Part shown: positions 25,917 to 34,014 of the stretch, piece after piece
Layout: the number at the start of each line of letters is the position of its first letter
How positions within the stretch are numbered: position 1 is the first letter of the stretch
Assembly: GCA_028290465.1 (NCBI GenBank)
Contig: JAQGJU010000045.1
Span: 1-64,000, forward strand
Source of the DNA: Xanthobacteraceae bacterium
GTDB taxonomy: Bacteria; Pseudomonadota; Alphaproteobacteria; Rhizobiales; Xanthobacteraceae
Direction of reading: 5' to 3'
DNA: 64,000 bases
Notes under the pieces: model-generated
What the model saw: the letters and a program-made list of their open reading frames with translations, nothing else
Database searches by the model: none
What the model was told of the DNA's origin: nothing
Made by a program: the position numbers and the translations under genes

Positions 25917-27515
25917 ATGCGCCCGCTGCGACAAACGGTGTGGACCGCGCTGTTTGTCGCCGTGCTTGCCATTGGGGTGATGCTGGCGTGCGCGGGGCAG
26001 GCCCTCGCGCATGCCGCACTGATCCGTGCGGAGCCGGCCGATGGTGCGGTGCTGCCGCGCGCCCCCGCGCAGGTCCGGCTGACGTTCAACGAGCCGGTGT
26101 CGCCCCTGGTGCTGCGGCTGGTCGCGCCGAACGGCTCGGTTATGGCGCTGCCGCGCGTTGCCAGCGATGGCACGGCGCTGGTCGTGACGCTACCGGAAGC
26201 GCGCGGCGATGGCAGCTACGTGTTGAGTTGGCGGGTGGCGTCGGAGGACGGCCATCCGGTCGGCGGCACGGTGCTGTTCTCGGTCGGCGCGCCGTCGAGC
26301 GGCCCCGCGCCGGTCGAACACGTAAATTCAAGTGTGCGTACAGCGATCTGGCTGACGCGGTTCATCTTGTTTGTCGGGCTGTTTATCGGCGTCGGCGGGG
26401 CGGCGTTCGGCGGCCTGATCGCGCCGCTGCCGCGTCCGGCGGAACGCCTCGCGCAGGTCGCGATGTTGGGCGGTCTGGTGGCCGCGTCGGTATCGGTCTG
26501 GCTGCAAGGGTTGGATGCGCTCGGCGCGCCATGGCCGGCGATCATCGCTGGCGCGACCTGGCGTACGGGTTATTCGACCGCGTATGGCACGACGGCGTTC
26601 CTGGCGATCGTTGCATTGTTGCTGGGTCTGCAATCGCTTCGTCTGCGGTTTCAGGCGCGGGCTGTATTGTCCGGCCTCGCGCTGGGCACCGTCGGCCTCG
26701 CCCTGGCGGCGAGCGGCCATGCCAGCGCGGCGGCGCCCCGATGGCTGACCGGACCGGCGGTGTTCCTGCATGCCGGCGGCGTCGCGTTCTGGCTCGGCTC
26801 GCTGGTGCCGCTGGCGTTCTTGTTGCGCTCCACGGAGTCGACTGAAGCGCTGGCGCGGTTCTCGCGCTTCATCCGGTTCGCGGTCGCGGCCATCGTCGCG
26901 TCCGGGATCGTGCTTGGCGCGGTACAACTCGGCTGGCCGAGCCCGGCCTGGCTCAGCCCCTATGGCGCCGTGCTGCTGGCCAAGCTGATGCTGCTGGCCG
27001 CGCTGTTTGGCCTCGCGGCGTATAATCGTTTCAGGCTGACGGCGCCCGCGCTGGCCGGCGACGGCGTGGCGCAAGGCCGGATGCGCCGTTCGCTCGTGGC
27101 AGAGATCGCCGTAGCGGTGCTGATCCTGGCCGCGGTCGCGCTGTGGCGTTTCACGCCGCCGCCGCGCGCGCTGGCCGAAACCGCCGCGGCGCCGGCCTAT
27201 CTGCACATTCATACGCCCAGCGCGATGGCCGACCTGACGGTGACGCCCGGCCGCGCCGGGCCGGTGACGGCGTCGGTGGTGCTGCAATCCGGCGAATTCG
27301 GCCCGCTGGCCGCCAAAGAGGTCACGTTGGAACTGGCCAATCCGGCGCTCGGCATCGAACCGATCCAGCGTCAGGCGCGCCTCGTGGGCGAGGGGCCGTG
27401 GCAGACCGACAGCTTCGCGATACCGGCGTCCGGCCGCTGGCAGGTCAAGATCGAGGTGCTGGTCAGCGATTTCGATCGGGTGACACTGGAAGGCACGCTC
27501 GACATCGGCCGCTAA
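25917..27515 (+). CDS. CopC-CopD fusion copper transport protein (YcnJ-like)
   Basis: 532 residues. N-terminal signal peptide, then a CopC domain starting at the mature His (AHAALIRAEPADGAVL) and ending with the EDGHPVGGTVLFSVG block. A CopD membrane domain of about eight helices follows (about 145-410). The soluble C-terminal segment (AYLHIHTPSAMADLTVTPG onward) resembles the FixH/YtkA-like end of YcnJ proteins. It probably imports copper for cuproenzyme assembly. Translationally close to the YcnI-like gene. Fusion of CopC with CopD is known in Bacillus YcnJ and in many alphaproteobacteria. Confidence 0.88.
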   Translation: MRPLRQTVWTALFVAVLAIGVMLACAGQALAHAALIRAEPADGAVLPRAPAQVRLTFNEPVSPLVLRLVAPNGSVMALPRVASDGTALVVTLPEARGDGSYVLSWRVASEDGHPVGGTVLFSVGAPSSGPAPVEHVNSSVRTAIWLTRFILFVGLFIGVGGAAFGGLIAPLPRPAERLAQVAMLGGLVAASVSVWLQGLDALGAPWPAIIAGATWRTGYSTAYGTTAFLAIVALLLGLQSLRLRFQARAVLSGLALGTVGLALAASGHASAAAPRWLTGPAVFLHAGGVAFWLGSLVPLAFLLRSTESTEALARFSRFIRFAVAAIVASGIVLGAVQLGWPSPAWLSPYGAVLLAKLMLLAALFGLAAYNRFRLTAPALAGDGVAQGRMRRSLVAEIAVAVLILAAVALWRFTPPPRALAETAAAPAYLHIHTPSAMADLTVTPGRAGPVTASVVLQSGEFGPLAAKEVTLELANPALGIEPIQRQARLVGEGPWQTDSFAIPASGRWQVKIEVLVSDFDRVTLEGTLDIGR

Positions 27516-27536
27516 GCGGTTATGTGAGGGGGCGCA

Positions 27537-27585
27537 GGGCATGATCCCGAAAAGTGGTAGCCGGTTTTCGGAAAAGATCATGCCC
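27537..27585. repeat. Dispersed palindromic repeat family B, copy 1
   Basis: 49 bp with perfect ends GGGCATGATC / GATCATGCCC and inner arms CCGAAAAGTGG and CCGGTTTTCGG. The same element, in the opposite orientation, is at 54758-54806, and a variant lies at 33022-33075. It sits between the CopC-CopD gene and epmB. Confidence 0.85.
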
Positions 27586-27607
27586 AATCAAAAAGCTAAG
27601 GCCGGAC

Positions 27608-28651
27608 ATGTCGAAGACTTTGCGCCGCCCCGCCGATCTGGTCGAAGCCGGCTTTGCGCCGGCCGACCGGTTGCCCGCGCTGGAACGGGTCGCGGCCCGC
27701 TACGCGATCGCGCTGACCCCGGCGCTCGCCGAACTGATCGACCGCGACGATCCCAACGACCCGATCGCCCGGCAGTTCGTGCCCGATCCGGCCGAACTCG
27801 ACACGACGCCGCAGGAGCGCGCCGATCCGATCGGTGACGACTCTCACTCTCCGGTCGACGGCATCGTGCATCGCTATCCGGATCGCGTGCTGCTCAAGCT
27901 GGTGCATGTCTGCCCGGTGTATTGTCGCTTTTGTTTTCGCCGCGAGATGGTCGGGCCCGGCAAGCGTCCCACGCTGTCGCCGCAAGCGCTGCAAGCGGCG
28001 CTCGACTACATCCGCGGCGATCCGAATATCTGGGAGGTGATCCTGACCGGCGGCGATCCGCTGATGCTGTCGGCGCGGCGACTCGCCGAGGTGATGGGCG
28101 AACTGGCGGCCATCGATCATGTCAAAGTCGTGCGCGTGCATACGCGGATTCCGGTCGCGGCGCCGGAGCGCGTCACGCCGTCACTGGTGAAGGCGCTGAA
28201 AGCTTGCCGTAAGGCCGCCTATGTAGTGCTGCACGCCAATCATCCGTGTGAACTCACGCCGGCGGCGCGCGCGGCCTGCGCCCGCATGATCGACGCGGGC
28301 ATTCCGATGCTGAGCCAGTCGGTGCTGCTGCGCGGCGTCAATGACGACGCCGACACGCTCGGCGCGCTGCTGCGCACGCTGGTCGAATGCCGGATCAAAC
28401 CGTATTACCTGCACCACGGCGATCTCGCGCCCGGCACCGCGCATCTGCGCACCGACATCGCGGCCGGGCAGGCGCTGCTGCGTGAATTGCGCGGCCGCGC
28501 GTCAGGCCTGTGCCAGCCGACTTACGTGCTCGACATTCCGGGCGGCCACGGCAAATCGCCGATCGGCCCGGACTATCTCGCGCGGCAAGGCGACGATTAC
28601 ACGGTCGAAGATTTCAACGGCGCGCGGCACGTCTATCCGCCGCGTGAATAA
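27608..28651 (+). CDS. epmB: EF-P lysine 2,3-aminomutase EpmB (KamA family radical SAM)
   Basis: 347 residues from the ATG at 27608. Radical-SAM cluster motif CPVYCRFC (Cys102, Cys106, Cys109) followed by FRREMVGPGK. A PLP-type lysine aminomutase fold is indicated by GGDPLMLSARRL, VRVHTRIPVAAPERVT, LHANHPCELTP and YYLHHGDLAPGTAH. It converts lysine to (R)-beta-lysine for EpmA. Short EpmB-type length (catabolic lysine 2,3-aminomutases exceed 400 residues) and the presence of efp and epmA support this role. Stop codon nearly abuts the convergent zinc-ribbon gene. Confidence 0.93.
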   Translation: MSKTLRRPADLVEAGFAPADRLPALERVAARYAIALTPALAELIDRDDPNDPIARQFVPDPAELDTTPQERADPIGDDSHSPVDGIVHRYPDRVLLKLVHVCPVYCRFCFRREMVGPGKRPTLSPQALQAALDYIRGDPNIWEVILTGGDPLMLSARRLAEVMGELAAIDHVKVVRVHTRIPVAAPERVTPSLVKALKACRKAAYVVLHANHPCELTPAARAACARMIDAGIPMLSQSVLLRGVNDDADTLGALLRTLVECRIKPYYLHHGDLAPGTAHLRTDIAAGQALLRELRGRASGLCQPTYVLDIPGGHGKSPIGPDYLARQGDDYTVEDFNGARHVYPPRE

Positions 28652-28652
28652 A

Positions 28653-28871
28653 TCACGCCGCTTCCGCCTCGCGAACCGGCACCGCCAGATACACCGAACT
28701 CTCGAAATCGTAGCCGCAGGCGTCGCATACCCAGTAGTGCCGCACGCAACGCTCGCTGACATGTTCGGACCATGCCGGCGCGAACAGTTTCTCGTTGCAT
28801 TGCGGGCAGGGGTTCGAGCGCAGCAGCGTGCTGCCAGCGGGCGCGTCGGACATTTCATGGAGCGTCGTCAT
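28653..28871 (-). CDS. Small zinc-ribbon protein
   Basis: 72 residues from the ATG at 28871 (GGGAG 8 nt upstream). Two CxxC knuckles, CPQC (22-25) and CDAC (49-52), form a probable zinc ribbon, with aromatic residues between (HYWV). No enzymatic motif; may bind nucleic acid or another protein. Conserved-looking but of unknown role. Convergent with epmB, separated by one base. Confidence 0.7.
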   Translation of the reverse strand: MTTLHEMSDAPAGSTLLRSNPCPQCNEKLFAPAWSEHVSERCVRHYWVCDACGYDFESSVYLAVPVREAEAA

Positions 28872-29112
28872 GGCGCTACTCCCTGGACACCTCTCCACCC
28901 CTGCTTAATTTACGGGCGGTGTATGGCGTCGTGATGACGGGGACCGGTCGTGTAGGAAATCCACGCAACCAGCGCACAAGGGTTCGTCTTTAGTCGGATC
29001 ATACATGGAAATGATGCAGGCGCGAGGTACCAATATGACTCCGCGCGAGGATGTGATGCTGCGGGTGCGAACGCGTGGCCGTGAATGCTGCGGGTGCGCA
29101 CGTCTGTATGCT

Positions 29113-29673
29113 TCACAGCATTCCGGGCCGGAACAGCGAGCGGCAGCTGATGACCTTGCCGGCGACCACGAATACGCCATCGCCGGTGTAGTGCTGCGTC
29201 TCAGGATACTTGGGGGCGCGCACGACATGCGCCCGCACCACCTCGAAGATAAAGAAATTATACTTATCGACCAGCGCATCGTCGTGCAGGCGGCACTCTA
29301 AATTGGCGTGGCACTCGCCGATCATCGGCGCCTGCACCGATGTGGCCTCGCGCTTGGTCAGGCCGAATCCCTGAAACTTGTCGATGTCGCGGCCGGATGT
29401 GTCGCCGATCCGCACGGCCGTGTCGGTCAATCTGGTGGTCGGCAGATTGATCACGCATTCGCGGCTGTGTCGGATCAGATCAAAGCTGTGGTTGGCGCTG
29501 GCAATGACGCAGCCGATGAGCGCGGGCGCGAACTCAATCACCGTGTGCCAGCCCATCGTCATAATGTTGGTTTGGTCTAGCCAGCGCGACGACACCAGCA
29601 CGATCGGGCCGGGCTCGAGATAGCGCCGGACATCGCTGACGGGAAAATCGTGTTTGGGGGGTAGGGTGGTCAA
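29113..29673 (-). CDS. Flavin reductase-like FMN-binding protein
   Basis: 186 residues. The TTG at 29673 is the likely start because GGAGA lies upstream at proper spacing and the protein then starts with a short leader before the domain. The flavin-reductase-like split-barrel is recognisable from PIVLVSSRWLDQTNIMTMGW, CVIASANHSFDLIRHSRECV and INLPTTRLTDTAV. Members bind FMN and reduce it, or act as small oxidoreductases. No monooxygenase partner is adjacent. Monocistronic. Confidence 0.85.
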   Translation of the reverse strand: MTTLPPKHDFPVSDVRRYLEPGPIVLVSSRWLDQTNIMTMGWHTVIEFAPALIGCVIASANHSFDLIRHSRECVINLPTTRLTDTAVRIGDTSGRDIDKFQGFGLTKREATSVQAPMIGECHANLECRLHDDALVDKYNFFIFEVVRAHVVRAPKYPETQHYTGDGVFVVAGKVISCRSLFRPGML

Positions 29674-29897
29674 TTCGTGTCTCCAAGCGCTCCCCGACAG
29701 AAGTCAGTGCATTCCTTTAGGAATCTCATTGTCGTAATCCTGCAAAACAGAGATAATATAATGAGCAGCGGCGCCCGTTGAAACTGAGTCGCAGCTTGCC
29801 GTCACCGCCACAGAAAAGCGGAGTGACGTTCAATTCTATAATAATAAGAACCATCCAGTATTCCGCAGGCCGTGGCTCCTTCTTTGGAGAACAGGTC

Positions 29898-30683
29898 ATG
29901 ACGATGCAATCTGGAACGCGTTCCCGTCGACGGACCAGCTCTGTTGTAAAGCATCCGCCCGCAATCGAGATGTCACCCAATTTCAGAGCCTTAACGTCTT
30001 TTGAGAGATTGACACCGGAACAAAAAACATTCCGGGTTACCAATGATGGGTCGGCACCGCATCTTATCAAAGGCGAGTATGCAGTTGTCGACACGGCCGA
30101 CCGCGAGCTTCAACACGGCGAGCTATATTTGATTCAGTGGGACAGTGGCGAGCGGTCCCGTACGATTGCCCAAGTTCAATCAGATCATCAGAACATCACC
30201 GGGCCGGGCGCCGCGAAATCGCTTGCCTGGTGGGTATGCGATTTGGCCGGATTAAGGAAAACGGATGAAGTCACCCGCGAAGGCATACATGTATTTGCTG
30301 GCCTGAGTGATGGGCCATACGAGACCGTCCCGCTTCAATCAAAAATAATTGGCCGCATTGTTGGCGTGGCGACGACGCGGCTCGGTGCGCTACTTGCCCC
30401 CGCAGCTGGCTACGAAAATGAAGAGGTAGGAAACCTCGCATTCGATCCCGCGGAATATGTAGATGTAATGATCGCCACGGGTCATGAACCGTTCGTCATG
30501 CTCGACGCGAAGGGCAAACCCCGAGGGTATTATGAGAAAATGCCGCGCCGCCGCCAAACCAAATGTGAGCATGACGCTGTCATAGCGATACGTTACAAAT
30601 TCTGTGCAGCCTCCACCGCACTTGATCGGACCATGGTGGAATGTGTTCGGCGCGGACTCATTGAGGGTCGGAGGGGAACATGA
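29898..30683 (+). CDS. Unknown protein with S24/LexA-like C-terminal-type segment
   Basis: 261 residues from the ATG at 29898 (GGAGA upstream). The segment HLIKGEYAVVDTADRELQHGELYLIQW, with IAQVQ after it, resembles the beta-rich GD-V-V-D pattern of S24/LexA-type domains found in phage repressors, but no catalytic Ser-Lys pair or N-terminal helix-turn-helix is convincing. The rest is unrecognised. AT-richer than neighbours. The downstream gene overlaps it as ATGA, so the two are translationally coupled. The pair lies 120 bp from tRNA-Glu, which suggests the remainder of a transferred element. No phage structural genes accompany it. Confidence 0.5.
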   Translation: MTMQSGTRSRRRTSSVVKHPPAIEMSPNFRALTSFERLTPEQKTFRVTNDGSAPHLIKGEYAVVDTADRELQHGELYLIQWDSGERSRTIAQVQSDHQNITGPGAAKSLAWWVCDLAGLRKTDEVTREGIHVFAGLSDGPYETVPLQSKIIGRIVGVATTRLGALLAPAAGYENEEVGNLAFDPAEYVDVMIATGHEPFVMLDAKGKPRGYYEKMPRRRQTKCEHDAVIAIRYKFCAASTALDRTMVECVRRGLIEGRRGT

Positions 30684-31051
30684 CCAGAAAATTGAGACTG
30701 ATCAAAGAACGCAAGGGTTCGCCGGCAACAGTCGATCAGATTGCCGCGATGGACTTCGCAGCGGTGAAGGAATATCGCGGACTTACAAAAGTGGAGCGAT
30801 TGAAAAAGCTCCACCGGGCCGCCGACTATGTCCGGGCGCTAGCGGTGATCGCTAGCGAGATCGTTGCGATGGAGAAGCCCGAGCTAGTTGCGAAGGTCGA
30901 CGACAAATATGAGCAGTTTGGGCCGTTCCTGATGGAACTAGCTCACGCAAAGGACACAGCGCGGGAGCTTATGGAGATGATCGGCGCAGCCGAAATTCGG
31001 CTCGCGATAGCACTCGCGAATGTCGAAGCGGACGAGCCAACTAACGCTTGA
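30680..31051 (+). CDS. Small helical protein of unknown function, coupled to the upstream gene
   Basis: 123 residues, mostly charged helix (KEYRGLTKVERLKKLHRAADYVRALAV is an example of the heptad-rich pattern, quoted only in part: KVERLKKLHRAA). The ATG at 30680 overlaps the previous stop codon (ATGA). No signal peptide, membrane segment or known motif. Could be a partner or regulator of the S24-like protein. Function not recognised. Confidence 0.55.
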   Translation: MTRKLRLIKERKGSPATVDQIAAMDFAAVKEYRGLTKVERLKKLHRAADYVRALAVIASEIVAMEKPELVAKVDDKYEQFGPFLMELAHAKDTARELMEMIGAAEIRLAIALANVEADEPTNA

Positions 31052-31171
31052 AGGGCTGGTCCTACGGTCCGCTCGGTTTTGACCGGGCGGACACCAATGA
31101 TTGGCAGACCCGAGGCACAGGTCGCTGATCAGCGGAAATTTTCGCTGAAGCCGGCGGCCCATACGAGCGTC

Positions 31172-31246
31172 TGGCGTCCCCACGGGGAATCGAACCCCGG
31201 TCTTCACCGTGAAAGGGTGATGTCCTGACCGCTAGACGATGGGGAC
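31172..31246 (-). tRNA. tRNA-Glu (anticodon TTC), CCA encoded
   Basis: 75 nt including CCA. Acceptor GTCCCCA pairs with TGGGGAC, discriminator G; anticodon arm TCACC-CTTTCAC-GGTGA with anticodon TTC; T-loop TTCGATT. Four arms fold without mismatch by eye. Confidence 0.96.
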
Positions 31247-31372
31247 GTGTCTCGCTTGCCGCGAAGCGGGGCGAGATATAGAGACGTTCCGCCGAGACGG
31301 CAAGCCGTCCGGCAATTGGGCCGAAATGGCCACCAAATGGGGGATGAACCGGCCATTCGGGGCCGGCCGGCC

Positions 31373-31828
31373 TCACCAGTGGCCGGTGTTCTTCATCGAA
31401 CTCCAGGGTTCCTGGGGCGCCAGGGCCGTGCCCTTCTGCAATAGCTCGACCGAATGCAGGTCCGGCGAACGGATGAACGCCATCTGGCCGTCGCGGGGCG
31501 GGCGGTTGATGGTGACGCCGGCGGCCATCAGCTTGGCGCAGGTCACGTAGATGTCGTCGACCTCATAGGCGAGGTGGCCGAAATACCGGGCCTCGCCGTA
31601 GTCCTCGGTGTCCCAATTATAGGTCAGTTCGACCAGCGGCGCCGGGCGGCCATGGCCGTGGGACTGCTCGACCAGCGGCAGGTCTTCGTTGGCCGCCAGG
31701 AACACCAGGGTGTACCGATTCTTCTCGTCGACCCGCCGGAAGCTTTCGACCAGCCCAAGCTTGGCGACATAAAAATCCAGCGCGGCGTCGAGATCGCGCA
31801 CGCGCAGCATCGTATGCAGGTATCGCAT
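31373..31828 (-). CDS. gloA: Lactoylglutathione lyase (glyoxalase I)
   Basis: 151 residues of the VOC superfamily. Metal ligands are visible: His5 (YLHTMLRV), Glu in LVELTYNW, His in YFGHLAYEV and Glu in SVELLQKG. It converts the hemithioacetal of methylglyoxal and glutathione to S-lactoylglutathione in the cytoplasm. A C-terminal tail of about 15 residues (PQEPWSSMKNTGHW) follows the domain. Monocistronic, next to tRNA-Glu. Confidence 0.93.
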   Translation of the reverse strand: MRYLHTMLRVRDLDAALDFYVAKLGLVESFRRVDEKNRYTLVFLAANEDLPLVEQSHGHGRPAPLVELTYNWDTEDYGEARYFGHLAYEVDDIYVTCAKLMAAGVTINRPPRDGQMAFIRSPDLHSVELLQKGTALAPQEPWSSMKNTGHW

Positions 31829-31906
31829 TGGCCGACTCCATGAACCGAACCCGGGACGTCACGCGGGACGGTACACCACGGAAGGAGGGCGGCCAACGCA
31901 CGGGAG

Positions 31907-32062
31907 CTAGTTGAATGCCGCCAGCAGGAGGGTGAACTTCGCCACCAGCGCCTCGCCGGTGGTGTTGAGGGCAGCCAGGATGGCAAGTCCAATGCCGGCG
32001 CAGATCAAACCATACTCGATGGCCGTGGCGCCGGACTCGTCAGCCAGAAATCGCGCGAACAT
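31907..32062 (-). CDS. Flp-family type IVb pilin
   Basis: 51 residues found by reading the minus strand: ATG at 32062 with AGGAG six bases upstream, TAG at 31907. The peptide begins MFARFLADESGATAIEYGLI and continues as a hydrophobic helix, the exact Flp/Fap pilin pattern (G/A-T-A-I-E-Y-G-L). Flp pilins are processed by a TadV-type prepilin peptidase before the hydrophobic segment and assembled by the Tad secretion system. No tad/cpa genes are in the window, so it is an orphan pilin gene that must rely on machinery elsewhere. Confidence 0.9.
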   Translation of the reverse strand: MFARFLADESGATAIEYGLICAGIGLAILAALNTTGEALVAKFTLLLAAFN

Positions 32063-32236
32063 CCGTTACTCCTGAAGGTAACATCAGCATGTCGCGCAAA
32101 GGTTGTCGGAAGGAAAATCAGATAGTTAAAATTGAATTCAGGGAGCTTTCCCGCCGGCACCGCATTGCAAAATCATCAAGGCGGCGTTTCATTCGATCGG
32201 CGCTAAGGACTAGCACCTCGCAACGATGAGTTCCGC

Positions 32237-33025
32237 ATGATCGCACCCGACACCGTCCCGGACATCGCGCCCGATATCGCGACCGCCATCGACCGGCTGC
32301 AGGAACTGTTCGACGACGCGAAGACCATCCTGCCGTTCACCGGCGCCGGCATCTCGACGGAATGCGGCATACCGGACTTTCGCTCGCCCGGCGGCTTATG
32401 GACCCAGATGAAGCCGATCCCGTTCGATGCGTTCATGGCCAGCGCCAAGATGCGCGACGAATCCTGGCGGCGGCGCTTCGCCATGGAAGAGCATTTTGGT
32501 GCAGCGCGTCCGGGACGCGGCCACCTCGCGCTGGCGAGTCTGTATCGTCACGGCAAAGTGCCGGCCGTGGTGACGCAGAACATCGACAATTTGCACCAAG
32601 CGTCGGGGATCGCGGCCGAACACGTCGTCGAGCTGCACGGCAACACGACGTACGCGCTCTGTCTCGGCTGCGCGGCGCGCTACGAATTGAGTTGGGTTCT
32701 GGATCACTTTGAATCCGCCGGCGGCCGCGCGCCGGATTGCCCGGCCTGCGGTGGCCACATCAAGACCGCGACGGTTTCGTTCGGGCAGGCCATGCCGGAA
32801 GCCGAGATGCGCCGCGCCGCCGAGCTTGCGGTGTCCTGCGACCTGTTCGTCGCGATCGGATCGTCGCTGCTGGTATGGCCGGCCGCCGGTCTGCCGTTGA
32901 TGGCCAAGAAGAGCGGCGCTCGATTGGTCATCATCAATCGTGATGCGACAGAATACGACTCGATTGCCGATCTGGTGGTACGCCACGACATCGGCGACGT
33001 GTTGGCGCCGTTCATCGCGCATTAG
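32237..33025 (+). CDS. Sir2-family NAD-dependent protein deacylase
   Basis: 262 residues with all sirtuin landmarks: GAGISTECGIPDFRSP (about 36-51), QNIDNLH (114-120), catalytic His134 in VELHGN, four zinc cysteines (142, 145, 168, 171) and the late GSSLLVWPAAGLP block. It removes acyl groups from lysines using NAD+. An N-terminal stretch of about 25 residues before the domain is slightly longer than in E. coli CobB. The TAG stop codon falls inside a repeat-family-B-like palindrome. Confidence 0.94.
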   Translation: MIAPDTVPDIAPDIATAIDRLQELFDDAKTILPFTGAGISTECGIPDFRSPGGLWTQMKPIPFDAFMASAKMRDESWRRRFAMEEHFGAARPGRGHLALASLYRHGKVPAVVTQNIDNLHQASGIAAEHVVELHGNTTYALCLGCAARYELSWVLDHFESAGGRAPDCPACGGHIKTATVSFGQAMPEAEMRRAAELAVSCDLFVAIGSSLLVWPAAGLPLMAKKSGARLVIINRDATEYDSIADLVVRHDIGDVLAPFIAH

Positions 33026-33075
33026 AGCGCGTCCAGCAAAAGTGGACGCCGGTTTTGCGTCCGGACGCGCTCTAA
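33022..33075. repeat. Dispersed palindromic repeat, variant related to family B
   Basis: Perfect 13-bp outer inverted repeat TTAGAGCGCGTCC / GGACGCGCTCTAA, inner core CAAAAGTGGACGCCGGTTTTG, the same plan as family B (AAAAGTGG ... CCGGTTTT). A further related stretch (ACGTGAAGTGCATTCCACTT, then GAAAACGCTC) runs on to about 33136. It contains the stop codon of the Sir2 gene. Confidence 0.75.
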
Positions 33076-33303
33076 ATGTTTAAAATGGACGCGTTTTCTT
33101 CACGTGAAGTGCATTCCACTTCATTTGAAAACGCTCCGCCATCGACTGTTCCGCCGATGTGCACAGCGAAAGTACTCTTTTCTTAAGCTGTTGCATTTTT
33201 GCCCTTTCGCGACTCGGGGCCGATGCTATCTTCGATTGACATAGAGATTCGTTTTCAGAGCGTCCTGATGAAGGCGCCAGCGACAGCGGCGGGCGTGGGG
33301 GTC

Positions 33304-33906
33304 ATGGGGTCGGACGAATTAGGATCCAAAACGCCCGGCATCGATATCGGGTTCGGACCGGAGGCTTCGGTCGACGCGGATGAGACGGCGAGCATTATCG
33401 AGCTCACCGGCGCCATCAAGTGGTTCGACGTTTCCAAAGGGTTCGGCTTCATCGTGCCGGACAGCGGGCTGCCTGATGTGCTGTTGCATGTCACCTGCCT
33501 GCGTCGTGACGGCTACCAGACCGCCTATGAGGGCGCGCGAGTGGTTGTTGAAGTGCTGAACCGGCCGAAAGGCTTGCAGGCGCTTCGCATCCTGTCGATG
33601 GACGAGTCGACGGCGATCCATCCGGCGCAACTGCCGCCGCCCCGCACCCACGTCACCGTGACGCCGACCAGTTCGCTCGAACGGGTCCAGGTCAAATGGT
33701 TCAACCGCTTGCGCGGATTCGGCTTTTTGACGCGCGGCGACGGCACGCCGGACATCTTCGTGCATATGGAAACGCTGCGGCGGTTCGGCTTGGCCGAACT
33801 GCGGCCCGGCCAGTTCGTGCTGGTGCGTTTCGGGCCCGGCCCCAAGGGGATGATGGCCGCCGAAGTGCATCCGGAAACCGGTCCGGCCGGCCCGGCATCG
33901 CACTAA
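33304..33906 (+). CDS. Double cold-shock-domain protein
   Basis: 200 residues from the ATG at 33304 (GGGGG just upstream); in-frame ATGs at 33223 and 33268 cannot be excluded. Two cold-shock domains: the first has [20 protein letters not shown] and DVLLHVTCL, the second [20 protein letters not shown] and DIFVHMETL, joined by a Pro/Thr-rich linker. RNP1/RNP2 aromatic residues are kept in both. It binds single-stranded RNA or DNA and acts as an RNA chaperone. Two-CSD proteins of this size are typical of Hyphomicrobiales. Confidence 0.92.
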   Translation: MGSDELGSKTPGIDIGFGPEASVDADETASIIELTGAIKWFDVSKGFGFIVPDSGLPDVLLHVTCLRRDGYQTAYEGARVVVEVLNRPKGLQALRILSMDESTAIHPAQLPPPRTHVTVTPTSSLERVQVKWFNRLRGFGFLTRGDGTPDIFVHMETLRRFGLAELRPGQFVLVRFGPGPKGMMAAEVHPETGPAGPASH

Positions 33907-33930
33907 AGGTTCCGCGAGCGAGATTTCGTC

Positions 33931-33954
33931 ATGGCCGGACTTCGTTCCGGCCAT
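33931..33954 (+). terminator. Probable terminator after the cold-shock gene
   Basis: 9-bp perfect stem ATGGCCGGA / TCCGGCCAT with a 6-nt loop, followed by TTCGATT. The U-run is weak, so confidence is moderate; position 25 bp after the stop codon supports it. Confidence 0.6.
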
Positions 33955-34014
33955 TTCGATTCTGGACATACAACCCGTCTTGCGATGTGCCGCGCCGTCC
34001 GGCATCGTAGTCCG

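Noticed and set aside
29056-29098. 14-bp direct repeat ATGCTGCGGGTGCG, two copies 29 bp apart, in the gap between the zinc-ribbon and flavin reductase genes
   Set aside because: Only two units and no further regularity, so neither a CRISPR nor a convincing operator array.
29821-29850. TATAAT-like -10 box (TTCTATAATAATAAG) before the S24-like gene
   Set aside because: No matching -35 element at suitable spacing could be found, so no promoter was called.
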